Assembly (NCBI RefSeq): GCF_017809215.1
Contig: NZ_CP065424.1
Span: 486,001 to 550,000 of the forward strand
DNA length: 64,000 nucleotides
DNA from: Heyndrickxia oleronia
GTDB taxonomy: Bacteria; Bacillota; Bacilli; Bacillales; Bacillaceae_C
Direction: 5' to 3'
Part shown: piece by piece, positions 8,858 through 17,568 of the stretch
Numbering within the stretch: the first letter of the stretch is position 1
Layout of the letters: every line of letters starts with the position of its first letter
Notes under the pieces: generated by a model
What the model saw: only the letters and a program-made list of their open reading frames with translations
Told to the model about the DNA's origin: nothing
Databases searched by the model: none
Program-made: the position numbers and the translations under genes

Positions 8858-10141
8858 ATGAAACGTAAAAGTATTTTTGTCATGCTGGCTATTATTCTCG
8901 TATTTGCATTAAGTGCTTGTAGTTCAAAAAACTCCAGCAGCGATGGTGAGAAATCTAAGGGGAAAAAGGAAAAACTTGAGATCTTCAGTTGGTGGACAGG
9001 TGCAGGTGAAGAGGATGGATTAAAGGCATTATTAGCATTATTTAAGGAAAAGCATGCAGATATTTCAGTTGAAAATGCAGCTGTAGCTGGTGGTGCAGGA
9101 ACCAATGCAAAAGCTGTACTGGCGAGTAGAATGCAAGGGGATGATCCACCATCTACCTTCCAGGTTCATGGAGGAGCGGAATTGAATGAAGGCTGGGTTG
9201 CTGCGGGAAAAATGGAACCAATCAATGATGTATATGAAAAAGAAGGTTGGAGTGATAAATTCCCACAATCATTAATTGATATGGTAAGCAAAGATGGCAA
9301 TATCTATTCTGTTCCCGTAAATATTCATCGTGGAAATGTATTATGGTACAACAAAAAAGTATTTGAAGACAATGGATTGGAAGTACCAAAAACATTTGAT
9401 GAATTTTTTGCTGTAGCAGATAAATTACAAGAAAAGGGGATTACTCCATTAGCATTAGGTGATAAAGAACCGTGGACAGCCACACAAATTTTTGAAAATG
9501 TATTGGTAGCAAAGCTTGGTGTCGATGGATATAACAAGCTTTGGACAGGGGAGCTTGCCTTTGATGACCCGAAAGTGAAGGAATCAGCAGAAATTTTTAA
9601 GAAAATGATGGGATATATCAATAAAGATCACAGCTCTAGAAACTGGCAAGACGCTTCTCAATTAGTAGCCGATGGAGATGCAGCGATGAATATAATGGGA
9701 GATTGGGCAAAAGGGTATTTCGTAAATGATTTAAAACTTACATTGAATGAAGACTTTGGCTATACAACAACTCCTGACTCATCAGGAATATTCACAGTAA
9801 TAACAGATACATTTGGTCTGCCAAAAGGAGTGGGAAATGCTGAAGATGTTAAAACATTCTTAGGTGTTCTTGGATCTGTCGAAGGGCAAGATGCTTTTAA
9901 TCCTTTAAAAGGTTCCATTCCAGCACGAGTAGATGCCGACACATCAAAATATGATGATTACGGAAAGTCAACGATCGAAGACTTCAAAACTGCTGAACTG
10001 GCTCCAAGCCTAGCTCATGGTTCCGCAGCAGCTGAAGGATTCTTAACAAAGGCAAATCAAGCAGTCAATATTTTTGTAACACAATTAGATGTAGATAGCC
10101 TATTAAATTCACTCAAAACTGCTCAGGCTGAGTTGAAATAA
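8858..10141 (+). CDS. sugar ABC transporter substrate-binding lipoprotein
   Basis: A 427-residue family-1 extracellular solute-binding protein. Signal peptide with lipobox LSAC and lipid-modified Cys21, a Ser/Lys-rich linker, then the mature domain beginning EIFSWWTGAGEEDGLKALL, a motif typical of the glucose/mannose-type binding proteins. Chosen start: ATG at 8858 with AAAGGGGG upstream; an in-frame ATG at 8825 would put a non-signal sequence before MKRKSIF. It delivers sugar to the two permeases downstream. A hairpin terminator and a 1.26-kb tandem array separate it from them. No ATPase gene is in the cluster, so a shared MsmX-like ATPase is likely. Confidence 0.9.
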   Translation: MKRKSIFVMLAIILVFALSACSSKNSSSDGEKSKGKKEKLEIFSWWTGAGEEDGLKALLALFKEKHADISVENAAVAGGAGTNAKAVLASRMQGDDPPSTFQVHGGAELNEGWVAAGKMEPINDVYEKEGWSDKFPQSLIDMVSKDGNIYSVPVNIHRGNVLWYNKKVFEDNGLEVPKTFDEFFAVADKLQEKGITPLALGDKEPWTATQIFENVLVAKLGVDGYNKLWTGELAFDDPKVKESAEIFKKMMGYINKDHSSRNWQDASQLVADGDAAMNIMGDWAKGYFVNDLKLTLNEDFGYTTTPDSSGIFTVITDTFGLPKGVGNAEDVKTFLGVLGSVEGQDAFNPLKGSIPARVDADTSKYDDYGKSTIEDFKTAELAPSLAHGSAAAEGFLTKANQAVNIFVTQLDVDSLLNSLKTAQAELK

Positions 10142-10153
10142 ATAAGTTTCTAT

Positions 10154-10186
10154 AAAAGAGGACGAGAGCTTTCTCTTCCTCTTTTT
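10154..10186 (+). terminator. partial terminator after the binding-protein gene
   Basis: AAAAGAGGA / TCCTCTTTTT arms with one internal mismatch and a short loop, ending in five Ts, 13 bases after the stop. In many sugar ABC operons such a hairpin lowers permease expression relative to the binding protein. Confidence 0.75.
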
Positions 10187-10204
10187 GAAATATGAATATG
10201 AGTC

Positions 10205-11466
10205 ATTAGGATTTGGAAAGGAACCAAACAAAAAATAAAGAAGACCAGTTAAAAAAAGAAGGAAACTAGTCAATAAAAAGGAAGAACCACTCAAAAAAGA
10301 GCCAGAACCATACAAAAGTCGAGGAATCAAACAAAAAAAAGAGAAGACCAATCAAAAAAAGAGAGAAACCAATCAATAAAAAGGAAGAACCACTCAAAAA
10401 AGGTCCAGAATCATACAAAAGTAGAGGAACTAAACAAAAAAAAGAGAAGACCAGTCAAAAAAAGAGAGAAACCAATCAATAAAAAGGAAGAACCACACAA
10501 AAAAGAGCCAGAACCATACCAAAGTAGAGGAACTAAACAAAAAAAAGAGAAGACCAGTCAAAAAAAGAGAGAAACCAATCAATAAAAAGGAAGAACCACA
10601 CAAAAAAGAGCCAGAACCATACCAAAGTAGAGGAACTAAAAAAAAAAGAGAAGACCAGTCAAAAAAAGAAGGAAACTAGTCAATAAAAAGGAAGAACCAC
10701 ACAAAAAAGAGCCAGAACTATACAAAATTCGGGGAACCAAACAAAAAAAGAGAAGACCAGTTAAAAAAAGAAGAAAACCAATTAATAAAAAGGAAGAACC
10801 ACTCAAAAAAGGTCCAGAACCATACAAAAGTCGAGGAACCAAACAAAAAAAGAGAAGACCAGTCAAAAAAAGAAAGAAACCAATCAATAAAAAGGAAGAA
10901 CCACTCAAAAAAGGTCCAGAACCATACAAAAATCGAGGAACCAAACAAAAAATAAAGAAGACCAGTCAATAAAAAGGAAGAACCACACAAAAAAGAGCCA
11001 GAACCATACAAAAGTCGAGGAACCAAACAAAAAAAGAGAAGACTAGTCAAAAAAAGAAGGAAACTAGTCAATAAAAAGGAGGAACCACACAAAAAAGAGC
11101 CAGAACCATACAAAAGTCGAGGAACCAAACAAAAAAAAGAGAAGACCCGTTAAAAAAAGAAGGAAACTAGTCAATAAAAAGGAAGAACCACTCAAAAAAG
11201 GTCTAGAACCATACAAAATTCGAGGAAGCAAACAAAAAATAAAGAAGACCAGTCAAAAAAAGAAGGAAACTAGTCAATAAAAAGGAAGAACTATTCAAAA
11301 AAGGTCTAGAAACATACAAAAGTAGAGGAACCAAACAAAAAATAGAAAAGACCAGTCAAAAAAAGAGAGAAACCAATCAATAAAAAGGAAGAACCACACA
11401 AAAAAGAGTCAGAACCATACAAAAGTCGAGGAACCAAACAAAAAAAGAAGAAAACCAGTCAAAAAC
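10205..11466 (+). repeat. minisatellite array 1: 13 units, 102-104 bp period, nested about 20.6-bp sub-units
   Basis: The landmark GAACCAAAC (or a close variant) recurs at 10221, 10324, 10427, 10530, 10633, 10734, 10836, 10938, 11020, 11122, 11224, 11328 and 11431: period 101-104 bp, with one interval of 82 (loss of one sub-unit). Each unit is built of five degenerate sub-units of 19-22 bp of the type GAACCANNCAAAAAA, so A-tracts recur about every two helical turns. The plus strand is almost pure A/G/C with few Ts. It lies inside the ABC operon between binding-protein and permease genes. Minus-strand ORFs inside it are repeat artefacts. Confidence 0.95.
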
Positions 11467-11499
11467 AATTTACTAGTGAGTACCGAGAGGAGGGCACGA

Positions 11500-12468
11500 A
11501 TGGAGACACCAAATATAATAAAGAATCAATCGGCTATTGTTCATCCGAAACAAAAACGCAGAAAGAAGCTTACAAAGGATCATGTCTTAGCGCTTAGCTT
11601 TTTATTACCTTCTATCATATTAATTGCTATTTTTGTATATGGATTCATTGGATGGACTGGATATGTTTCGTTAAGTAATTGGAATACGCTCGTCCCAGAT
11701 TTTTCATTTGCGGGTTTGAAAAATTATTTGTATTTATTTAACGATTATCGTTTTCAGGCAGATGTCCGTAATACGGTGGTGTTTACCGTTCTATTTATTG
11801 GCTTAGTTTTATTGATGGGACTCGTCTTGTCCATCTTTCTTGATCAAAAAATACGTGGTGAATCGATATTTCGAAATATTTTCTTTTTTCCAATGGCATT
11901 ATCTTTTGTTGTAACAGGTGTGGTATGGCAATGGATTTTAAATCCATCGACTGGTGTTAATCTTTTTTTAAAGAAATTTGGAATTGAACCTCTATGGTAT
12001 ACAGATACAAATATTTTGGCAGGGTTTAAGTTAGGTCACATTGAAGTGGGAGTTCCTGTAGCAATTCTTGCAGTAGTGATTGCAGCCGTTTGGCAGATGA
12101 CAGGATTTTCGGTAGCGATGTATTTAGCTGGACTTCGTGGAATACCTGATGAATTGAAAGAGGCGGCACGGATGGATGGAGCAACCGAATTTCAAGTTTA
12201 TAGAAAAGTGATTATTCCACTTTTACGTCCGATTACAATAAGCGTGGTGATCATCATGGCTCATATTTCATTGAAAATATTTGATTTGATATTTGCTATG
12301 ACTGGACCAGGTGCGAATTATGTTACGGATGTTCCAGGAGTGTATATGTTTGAAACGACTTTCCGTGGCAACTATTATGCCAATGGGGCAGCAATTGCGA
12401 TTATGATGTTATTATCGGTCGCTATTTTTATCGTACCTTACTTAATAATGAGTAGGAGAGGTGATTAA
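11500..12468 (+). CDS. sugar ABC transporter permease (MalF type)
   Basis: A 322-residue inner-membrane permease with six predicted membrane segments and the EAA loop (LKEAARMDGATEFQVYRKV) near residues 218-236 that contacts the ATPase. Chosen start: ATG at 11500 with AGGAGGG at 11488-11494; the in-frame GTG at 11476 lacks a ribosome binding site and overlaps the end of the repeat array. It overlaps the next permease gene region closely. It works with the binding protein at 8858 and the permease at 12470. Confidence 0.92.
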   Translation: METPNIIKNQSAIVHPKQKRRKKLTKDHVLALSFLLPSIILIAIFVYGFIGWTGYVSLSNWNTLVPDFSFAGLKNYLYLFNDYRFQADVRNTVVFTVLFIGLVLLMGLVLSIFLDQKIRGESIFRNIFFFPMALSFVVTGVVWQWILNPSTGVNLFLKKFGIEPLWYTDTNILAGFKLGHIEVGVPVAILAVVIAAVWQMTGFSVAMYLAGLRGIPDELKEAARMDGATEFQVYRKVIIPLLRPITISVVIIMAHISLKIFDLIFAMTGPGANYVTDVPGVYMFETTFRGNYYANGAAIAIMMLLSVAIFIVPYLIMSRRGD

Positions 12469-12469
12469 C

Positions 12470-13291
12470 GTGGTGCTTAGGAGCTTTTCAAAACCATTGA
12501 TTTATATCATTCTTATCCTGCTTGCGTGTCTTTTTTTAATTCCTGTTTATGTTATTTTAGTCACAAGTGTTAAACCTTTAGATGAAGTAACATTGGTCAA
12601 TATGTGGAAGCTTCCTTCTGAAATTGATTTTAGCAGTTATGGGCAAGCGTTTGAAAAATTGGCGCCTAATTTTATGAATTCACTTTATCTAGTTATTCCT
12701 GCAACCATACTTTCTGCTTTGTTAGGTGCCTTGAATGGATATGTTCTTTCAAAATGGAAATTCAAAGGATCGGAAGTCCTTTTTACGCTTATATTATTTG
12801 GGATGTTTATCCCATATCAAAGCATTTTGATTCCATTAATCCAATTTTTAAGAAACATAGAGCTCTATAATACGATTCCAGGTTTAGTGTTAGTACATGT
12901 AGTATATGGGATACCAATTACTACATTAATGTTTCGTAACTTTTATGCGAATATCCCTTTATCAATGATTGAGTCAGCAAAAATCGACGGGGCCGGTTTT
13001 TTACGAATTTTTACTAATATTATGCTACCTTTATCTATTTCTGGATTTGTTGTTGTTGCAATATGGCAGTTTACAAATGTATGGAACGAGTTCTTATTCG
13101 CCATCTCGATTACCACTTCGGATCAGCAACCAATCATGGTGGCATTACAAAATTTATCAGGAAGTCAAATTGTACAATGGAATGTTCAGATGGCAGGAGC
13201 TGTACTAGCAGCACTACCAACATTATTAGTTTATATCCTATTAGGGAAGTATTTTGTTAAGGGATTACTTGCAGGATCAGTAAAAGGCTAG
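12470..13291 (+). CDS. sugar ABC transporter permease (MalG type)
   Basis: A 273-residue permease with six membrane segments and the EAA loop (MIESAKIDGAGFLRIFTNI). The GTG at 12470 is chosen because GAGGTGAT at 12457-12464 gives 5-6 base spacing; a GTG at 12461 would lie inside that site. It completes the importer. It ends at a terminator overlapping its stop codon. Confidence 0.92.
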   Translation: MVLRSFSKPLIYIILILLACLFLIPVYVILVTSVKPLDEVTLVNMWKLPSEIDFSSYGQAFEKLAPNFMNSLYLVIPATILSALLGALNGYVLSKWKFKGSEVLFTLILFGMFIPYQSILIPLIQFLRNIELYNTIPGLVLVHVVYGIPITTLMFRNFYANIPLSMIESAKIDGAGFLRIFTNIMLPLSISGFVVVAIWQFTNVWNEFLFAISITTSDQQPIMVALQNLSGSQIVQWNVQMAGAVLAALPTLLVYILLGKYFVKGLLAGSVKG

Positions 13292-13317
13292 CTCTTCATT
13301 GAGGCAGCCTTTTTTGA
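13280..13317 (+). terminator. terminator of the sugar ABC operon
   Basis: An AAAGGCT / AGCCTTTTTT hairpin overlaps the stop of the second permease and ends in six Ts. Confidence 0.75.
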
Positions 13318-13331
13318 TATGAATAGAATAG

Positions 13332-13347
13332 TTGAAAACGCTTCCAA
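13332..13347. promoter_or_regulatory. perfect cre (CcpA) site
   Basis: TTGAAAACGCTTCCAA fits the cre consensus without mismatch, 62 bases upstream of the methionine gamma-lyase start and after the terminator of the sugar operon. It therefore most likely acts on the lyase gene. Confidence 0.75.
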
Positions 13348-13355
13348 TAATTAAC

Positions 13356-13375
13356 TATCTATCATATGATAGATA
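13356..13375. promoter_or_regulatory. perfect 20-bp palindrome, operator candidate
   Basis: TATCTATCAT followed by its exact reverse complement, 33 bases before the lyase start. It has no T-run, so it is more likely a dimeric repressor site than a terminator. The binding protein is unknown. Confidence 0.55.
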
Positions 13376-13408
13376 TATAGCTTTATATTTTTAGGGGAGG
13401 TCACTTAG

Positions 13409-14590
13409 ATGGTAAAGCAGAAGCGATTTGAAACAGAGGTTATTCATAATGGCTACGATTCCATGCAGCATGAAGGGAGTCTTGTGCCACCATTATTTCA
13501 AACGTCAACCTTTACTTTTCCAACTGCTGAAGAGGGGGAAAAGCGTTTCGCGGGGGAAACAGAGGGGTATATTTATTCACGATTAGGGAATCCAACGGTA
13601 CGAGTGCTTGAAGAAAGGATTGCCGCTCTTGAAAAGGGAGAGATGGCTTTGGCCTTTGGATCTGGGATGGCTGCTGTTTCGGCAACCCTTTTTTATTTAA
13701 CAAAGACAGGGGATCATATTCTTTGTTCAGAAGGAATCTATGGCTGCACGTTTGGTTTACTTCAATTAATGGAAAATAAGCATCAGATTAGTCATGATTT
13801 AATTAACTTTTCAAATGAGGAAACAGTAAGGTCTGCTATTAAGGATAATACCACATGTATTTATATCGAAACGCCTATTAATCCAACGATGAAATTAGTA
13901 GATTTAGAGATGGTCGTACAGATTGCGAAGGAAAAGGGAATTCCTGTTGTTGTTGATAATACTTTTTGCTCTCCTTATTTACAACAGCCTTTAACCCTAG
14001 GTTGTGACTATGTGATTCATAGTGCGACCAAGTATATTGGTGGTCATGGAGATGTGATTGCTGGATTGGTCGTAGGTCGGAAGGAAGAACTGAGCGAAAT
14101 GATGATGACGACGCTTAAAGATATTGGCGGAATCATTAGTCCTTTCGATGCTTGGTTATTAATTAGAGGATTAAAAACATTGCCGGTTCGCTTGGATCGC
14201 CATTGTGAGAATGCAACTAAAATTGCGAATCAGCTAAAAAAACACCCTAAGGTGAAAATGATGTACTTCCCTGGTGATCCAGATTTTCCACAGTATGAAC
14301 TTGCTAAAAGACAAATGAAGCATCCTGGTGGAATGATCAGTTTTGAGATTGACGGTACTAAAGAAGAGGCACAGCAGTTTTTAAATCATTGTCAATTAAT
14401 AAAAATTGCGGTTAGTCTAGGGGATTCTGAAACATTAATTCAGCATCCAGCAACGATGACACATGCAGTTGTTCCTGAAGAAGAGCGTATAAAAATGGGC
14501 ATTACTAATCAACTGATTCGTTTATCGGTTGGTCTTGAAGCGTGGGAGGATATTTGGGACGATCTTAAGCAGGCATTAGATCAGTTATAA
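13409..14590 (+). CDS. methionine gamma-lyase family PLP enzyme
   Basis: A 393-residue Cys/Met-metabolism PLP enzyme. PLP Lys in HSATKYIGGHGD (near residue 210), Tyr/Arg of YSRLGNPT contacting phosphate across the dimer, and the active-site Cys in YGCTFGLL, a position occupied by Cys in methionine gamma-lyases but usually not in cystathionine lyases. It would split methionine to methanethiol, 2-oxobutyrate and ammonia. Strong AGGGGAGGT site upstream. A perfect cre site and a palindrome precede it. Cystathionine gamma-lyase/synthase is the alternative assignment. Confidence 0.85.
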   Translation: MVKQKRFETEVIHNGYDSMQHEGSLVPPLFQTSTFTFPTAEEGEKRFAGETEGYIYSRLGNPTVRVLEERIAALEKGEMALAFGSGMAAVSATLFYLTKTGDHILCSEGIYGCTFGLLQLMENKHQISHDLINFSNEETVRSAIKDNTTCIYIETPINPTMKLVDLEMVVQIAKEKGIPVVVDNTFCSPYLQQPLTLGCDYVIHSATKYIGGHGDVIAGLVVGRKEELSEMMMTTLKDIGGIISPFDAWLLIRGLKTLPVRLDRHCENATKIANQLKKHPKVKMMYFPGDPDFPQYELAKRQMKHPGGMISFEIDGTKEEAQQFLNHCQLIKIAVSLGDSETLIQHPATMTHAVVPEEERIKMGITNQLIRLSVGLEAWEDIWDDLKQALDQL

Positions 14591-14595
14591 ATAAA

Positions 14596-14750
14596 GGCTG
14601 TTTTTGCCGGCTTTTACACCCAATAAAGGATGCCAGCGGTTCTTATGGAAGATTGCCGTTCTTTTCTTAGTAAAATGAAAGGTGTAGCGATCTGCAGCCG
14701 ATAGTTAATCGTTAAAACTTTACTTAAATAAATAGCAACAAAAAAGAGCC
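14596..14750 (+). repeat. interspersed repeat, copy B
   Basis: The same family as copy A at 6428, same orientation, from GGCTGTTTTT to AAAAAGAGCC (155 bp). It lacks about 35 bp near the left end but keeps GGCTTTTACACCCAATAAAG, TTCTTATGG, GAAAGGTGTAG and the GCCGATAGTTA to ACTTTACTTAAATA block. Confidence 0.85.
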
Positions 14751-14756
14751 AAAAGA

Positions 14757-14846
14757 AAAAAGGGTCAACCTCACAATGCAATATTCTAGTTCTGTAAAAA
14801 GTAGTTTCTTTCTAGAATATGCTTATATGTGAGGTCAGACCCTTTT
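14757..14846. terminator. long imperfect hairpin, bidirectional terminator
   Basis: About 32-35 base arms (AAAAGGGTC, CCTCACA, ATATTCTAG and their complements) with small bulges around a loop of about 20 bases. It lies between the convergent lyase and aldo/keto reductase genes, with A-run and T-run ends. It is unusually long for a terminator. Confidence 0.7.
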
Positions 14847-14883
14847 AGAGTTTCCTATTTATTTAAGTTGAAAATGGATAGAG

Positions 14884-15726
14884 TTAAAAATCGAAATTAT
14901 CTGGATCGGGACCGACACGATGATTTTCATTTAATGCATCAATTTGCTTCATTTCATTTTCAGATAATTCAAAGTCAAAGATTGATGCATTTTCAATCAT
15001 TCTTTTTTCCTTTGTTGATTTCGGTATAGTGATAACACCATTTTGTAAATCCCATCGTAGGATAACTTGGGCAACTGATTTTTGATGGTTCGTTGCTATC
15101 TCTTGTAATGTAGGATGATCAAATAATCCTCCTTGCATTAACGGTGCCCATGCTTCCAACTGAATACCATGTTCTTTACAAAATTCATGGAGTTCCTTTT
15201 GAGTTAAACGAGGATGGTATTCTACTTGGTTTACCATCGGTTTGATTTCTGCATGTTTCAATAAGCTTTCTAAATGATGAATGTTGAAGTTACTTACACC
15301 GATGGCCTTAATTTTTCCTTCTTTATAAAGTGTTTCTAATGCTCTCCATGTGTCGATATATTTCCCCTCTACCGGCCAATGGACTAGGTAAAGGTCTAAA
15401 TAGTCTAATCCAAGTTTTTGTAAACTAGTTTCGAAAGCTGCTAAGGTAGATTCATATCCAAAGTCATCATTCCATACCTTTGAGGTTATGAAAAGATCCC
15501 CGCGTGAAAGTCCTGTTTCATCAAGTGCTTCTTTGATTCCTTGACCAACACCTTCTTCATTTCCATATACTGCTGCTGTATCGATACTTCGATATCCATT
15601 GATGATCGCTGCTTTTACAGACTGGACTACTGTATCCCCATCCGGAACTTTAAATACTCCTAACCCAAACCATGGCATTTTTACTCCATTATGCAATGTT
15701 GTTGTATCCTGTAAATGTTGAATCAT
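14884..15726 (-). CDS. yvgN: aldo/keto reductase, YvgN-type glyoxal reductase
   Basis: A 280-residue NADPH-dependent reductase nearly collinear with B. subtilis YvgN, which reduces glyoxal and methylglyoxal in the cytoplasm. AKR catalytic tetrad visible: Asp and Tyr in DTAAVYGNE, Lys in TSKVW and His in LVHWP. The C-terminal NADPH motif IPKSTKEKR is present. AGGAGG sits 8 bases before the ATG. Monocistronic. Family length is normal. Confidence 0.9.
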   Translation of the reverse strand: MIQHLQDTTTLHNGVKMPWFGLGVFKVPDGDTVVQSVKAAIINGYRSIDTAAVYGNEEGVGQGIKEALDETGLSRGDLFITSKVWNDDFGYESTLAAFETSLQKLGLDYLDLYLVHWPVEGKYIDTWRALETLYKEGKIKAIGVSNFNIHHLESLLKHAEIKPMVNQVEYHPRLTQKELHEFCKEHGIQLEAWAPLMQGGLFDHPTLQEIATNHQKSVAQVILRWDLQNGVITIPKSTKEKRMIENASIFDFELSENEMKQIDALNENHRVGPDPDNFDF

Positions 15727-15774
15727 TTTAATTCCTCCTAATAGATAAAATAGTTATAGTTATCAATCGTTTTA

Positions 15775-16971
15775 TTAATTAACTTTACGTTGACGATCCT
15801 GTTTCTCAAGTTTCAAGCTCCAACTAGTAAGAATAACAGCCCCAAGTACCATTAATGCGCCGATCCAAGCGGTATGAATAAGCCCGATCGAATGTGTGAT
15901 TATACCACCTAAATAGGATCCAAGCGCTATACCAGCGTTAAAAGCGGCAATATTTACGGCGGAGGCAACATCAATCGCGCTTGGTACAAATCGCTCAGCT
16001 AAAATAACTACATATGTTTGTAAACCAGGAACGTTCATAAAAGCTAACAGTCCCATGAAAAGAATAGTTATAAGTCCTGCTAATTTAAAAGGTGCAGTAA
16101 AGGATAAAATAAATAACACAATAGCTTGGACAATAAACATATAAAATAATGAGCGAATAGGGTTTCGATTAGAAAGTTTTCCACCTAGCATATTCCCTAT
16201 AGCAATAGCGACCCCATAAATGAGCAAAATAACGGCAACAGTACCTTCTTTAAATCCCGTTACTTCCTGTAATAGAGGGGATAAATAGGTGAAGACAACA
16301 AATGTACCTCCATATCCTAAGGCAGTAATAATAAATAAGAGCATTAGCCGACCATTTGTTACTAATTTAACTTGATCCCGAAAGGATGTCTTTTCTCCTT
16401 TTTTTAAATCGGACGGAACAAGAAACCAGTTTGCAAAAAAGCCAATAACACCGACAATAACAATTAATAAAAAGGCAAGTCTCCAGCCGAATTGTTGACC
16501 GATAAATGTACCAAATGGAACACCGGTGACTGTAGCAACGGTTAATCCTGTAAACATAATAGAAATGGCGCTTGCACGGCGATTTTCTGGTACTAAATCC
16601 GCAGCTATGGTTGATCCAATTGACATGAATATTCCATGAGAAAAGGCTGCAATTACACGTGCAACAAGAAGAACACCAATAGATGTTGCACTAAATGCAA
16701 GACTATTTCCGATGATAAAGATGATCATAATCCACAGTAATAAAGATTTGCGCGACATCCTAGATGTCACAGATGTTAGGATGGGAGCTCCGAAAGTGAC
16801 TCCCAATGCATATAAGGAAACCGTTAAACCTGCTGTTGTAACGGGAATATTTAAGTCATTTGCAATGAGTGGTAATAAACCCACACTAATAAATTCAGTT
16901 GTACCAATGGCAAACGCACTTACTGCGAGTGCTAATAATGCCATCGTACTTCGTCTTTTATTTAAAGACAT
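15775..16971 (-). CDS. MFS efflux transporter, DHA1 type (AraJ/YdhP-like)
   Basis: A 398-residue, 12-segment major facilitator with the motif A region between TM2 and TM3 (SRMSRKSLLL) and the TTEFISVGLLP signature of DHA1 exporters. Start chosen at 16971: AAGGAGG lies 8 bases upstream; the nearby ATG at 16977 is too close to it and longer forms are non-membrane sequence. It is divergent from an HxlR regulator, which probably controls it. The substrate is unknown. Confidence 0.88.
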   Translation of the reverse strand: MSLNKRRSTMALLALAVSAFAIGTTEFISVGLLPLIANDLNIPVTTAGLTVSLYALGVTFGAPILTSVTSRMSRKSLLLWIMIIFIIGNSLAFSATSIGVLLVARVIAAFSHGIFMSIGSTIAADLVPENRRASAISIMFTGLTVATVTGVPFGTFIGQQFGWRLAFLLIVIVGVIGFFANWFLVPSDLKKGEKTSFRDQVKLVTNGRLMLLFIITALGYGGTFVVFTYLSPLLQEVTGFKEGTVAVILLIYGVAIAIGNMLGGKLSNRNPIRSLFYMFIVQAIVLFILSFTAPFKLAGLITILFMGLLAFMNVPGLQTYVVILAERFVPSAIDVASAVNIAAFNAGIALGSYLGGIITHSIGLIHTAWIGALMVLGAVILTSWSLKLEKQDRQRKVN

Positions 16972-17091
16972 GTTCATTCCTCCTTGTTTTTTGGAAATAT
17001 ATATTAATAAAAACTTATAGTATAATTCGACCGGCAAATGCTATTATGGAAGATAGAAATAAGTTTGGGAAGTACGCACTTTTTTGTTATA

Positions 17092-17130
17092 TAGGAACAC
17101 AAAAGTAATATAGGTACTTTTTAGTTCCTA
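17092..17130. promoter_or_regulatory. nested inverted repeat, HxlR operator candidate
   Basis: TAGGAAC (17092-17098) and GTTCCTA (17124-17130) enclose AAAAGTA (17101-17107) and TACTTTT (17115-17121). It lies between the divergent MFS and HxlR genes; the GTAC-type half-sites resemble those of the HxlR family. A further AAGTAC-ACTTT element is at about 17070-17083. Confidence 0.6.
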
Positions 17131-17149
17131 TTAGAAGAGGAGGATCATT

Positions 17150-17524
17150 ATGCAAAAAAAGAAATACAATATTTCAGTAGAAGCAACCCTTGAGGTAATT
17201 GGAGGAAAGTGGAAGTGTGTGATTCTATGTCATTTGACACATGGAAAAAAACGCACGAGTGAGTTAAAACGGTTAATGCCGAATATTACACAAAAAATGT
17301 TAACTCAACAATTACGTGAGTTAGAAGAGGATGGCGTCATTAATCGAATTATCTATCAACAAATCCCGCCGAAAGTAGAATATGAATTAAGCGAATATGG
17401 TTGGACATTACAAAGTATTTTAGATTCTTTATGTGCATGGGGAGAAAAACATATTACCAAAGTTTATGGGGATACCACTACTGTTTTAGAGGAAAGTATT
17501 TTAAATGATCATCTCAAGGATTAG
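17150..17524 (+). CDS. HxlR-family transcriptional regulator
   Basis: A 124-residue winged-helix regulator. The family signature is complete: CNISVEATLEVIGGKWK-like start, HLTHGKKRTSELKRLMPNIT recognition region and LTQQLRELEEDGVINR. It lacks the N-terminal Cys found in redox-sensing members (here YNISVEAT, with one Cys at CVILCHL instead). AGAGGAGGATC precedes the ATG. It is divergent from the MFS exporter, with inverted repeats between them. Confidence 0.9.
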   Translation: MQKKKYNISVEATLEVIGGKWKCVILCHLTHGKKRTSELKRLMPNITQKMLTQQLRELEEDGVINRIIYQQIPPKVEYELSEYGWTLQSILDSLCAWGEKHITKVYGDTTTVLEESILNDHLKD

Positions 17525-17568
17525 AGGGAAATGATTCATCCTTCTAGAAGTAAGTATGGGGTGATGAA

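Noticed and set aside
10109..11128. Minus-strand ORFs of 80-136 residues with repeated hydrophobic motif in array 1
   Set aside because: They exist because 102 is a multiple of three; there is no ribosome binding site, the frame breaks at the 103- and 82-bp units and they run against the operon.
13292..13408. SAM or T-box riboswitch before the methionine gamma-lyase gene
   Set aside because: Only 117 bases are available and none of the conserved motifs is found.
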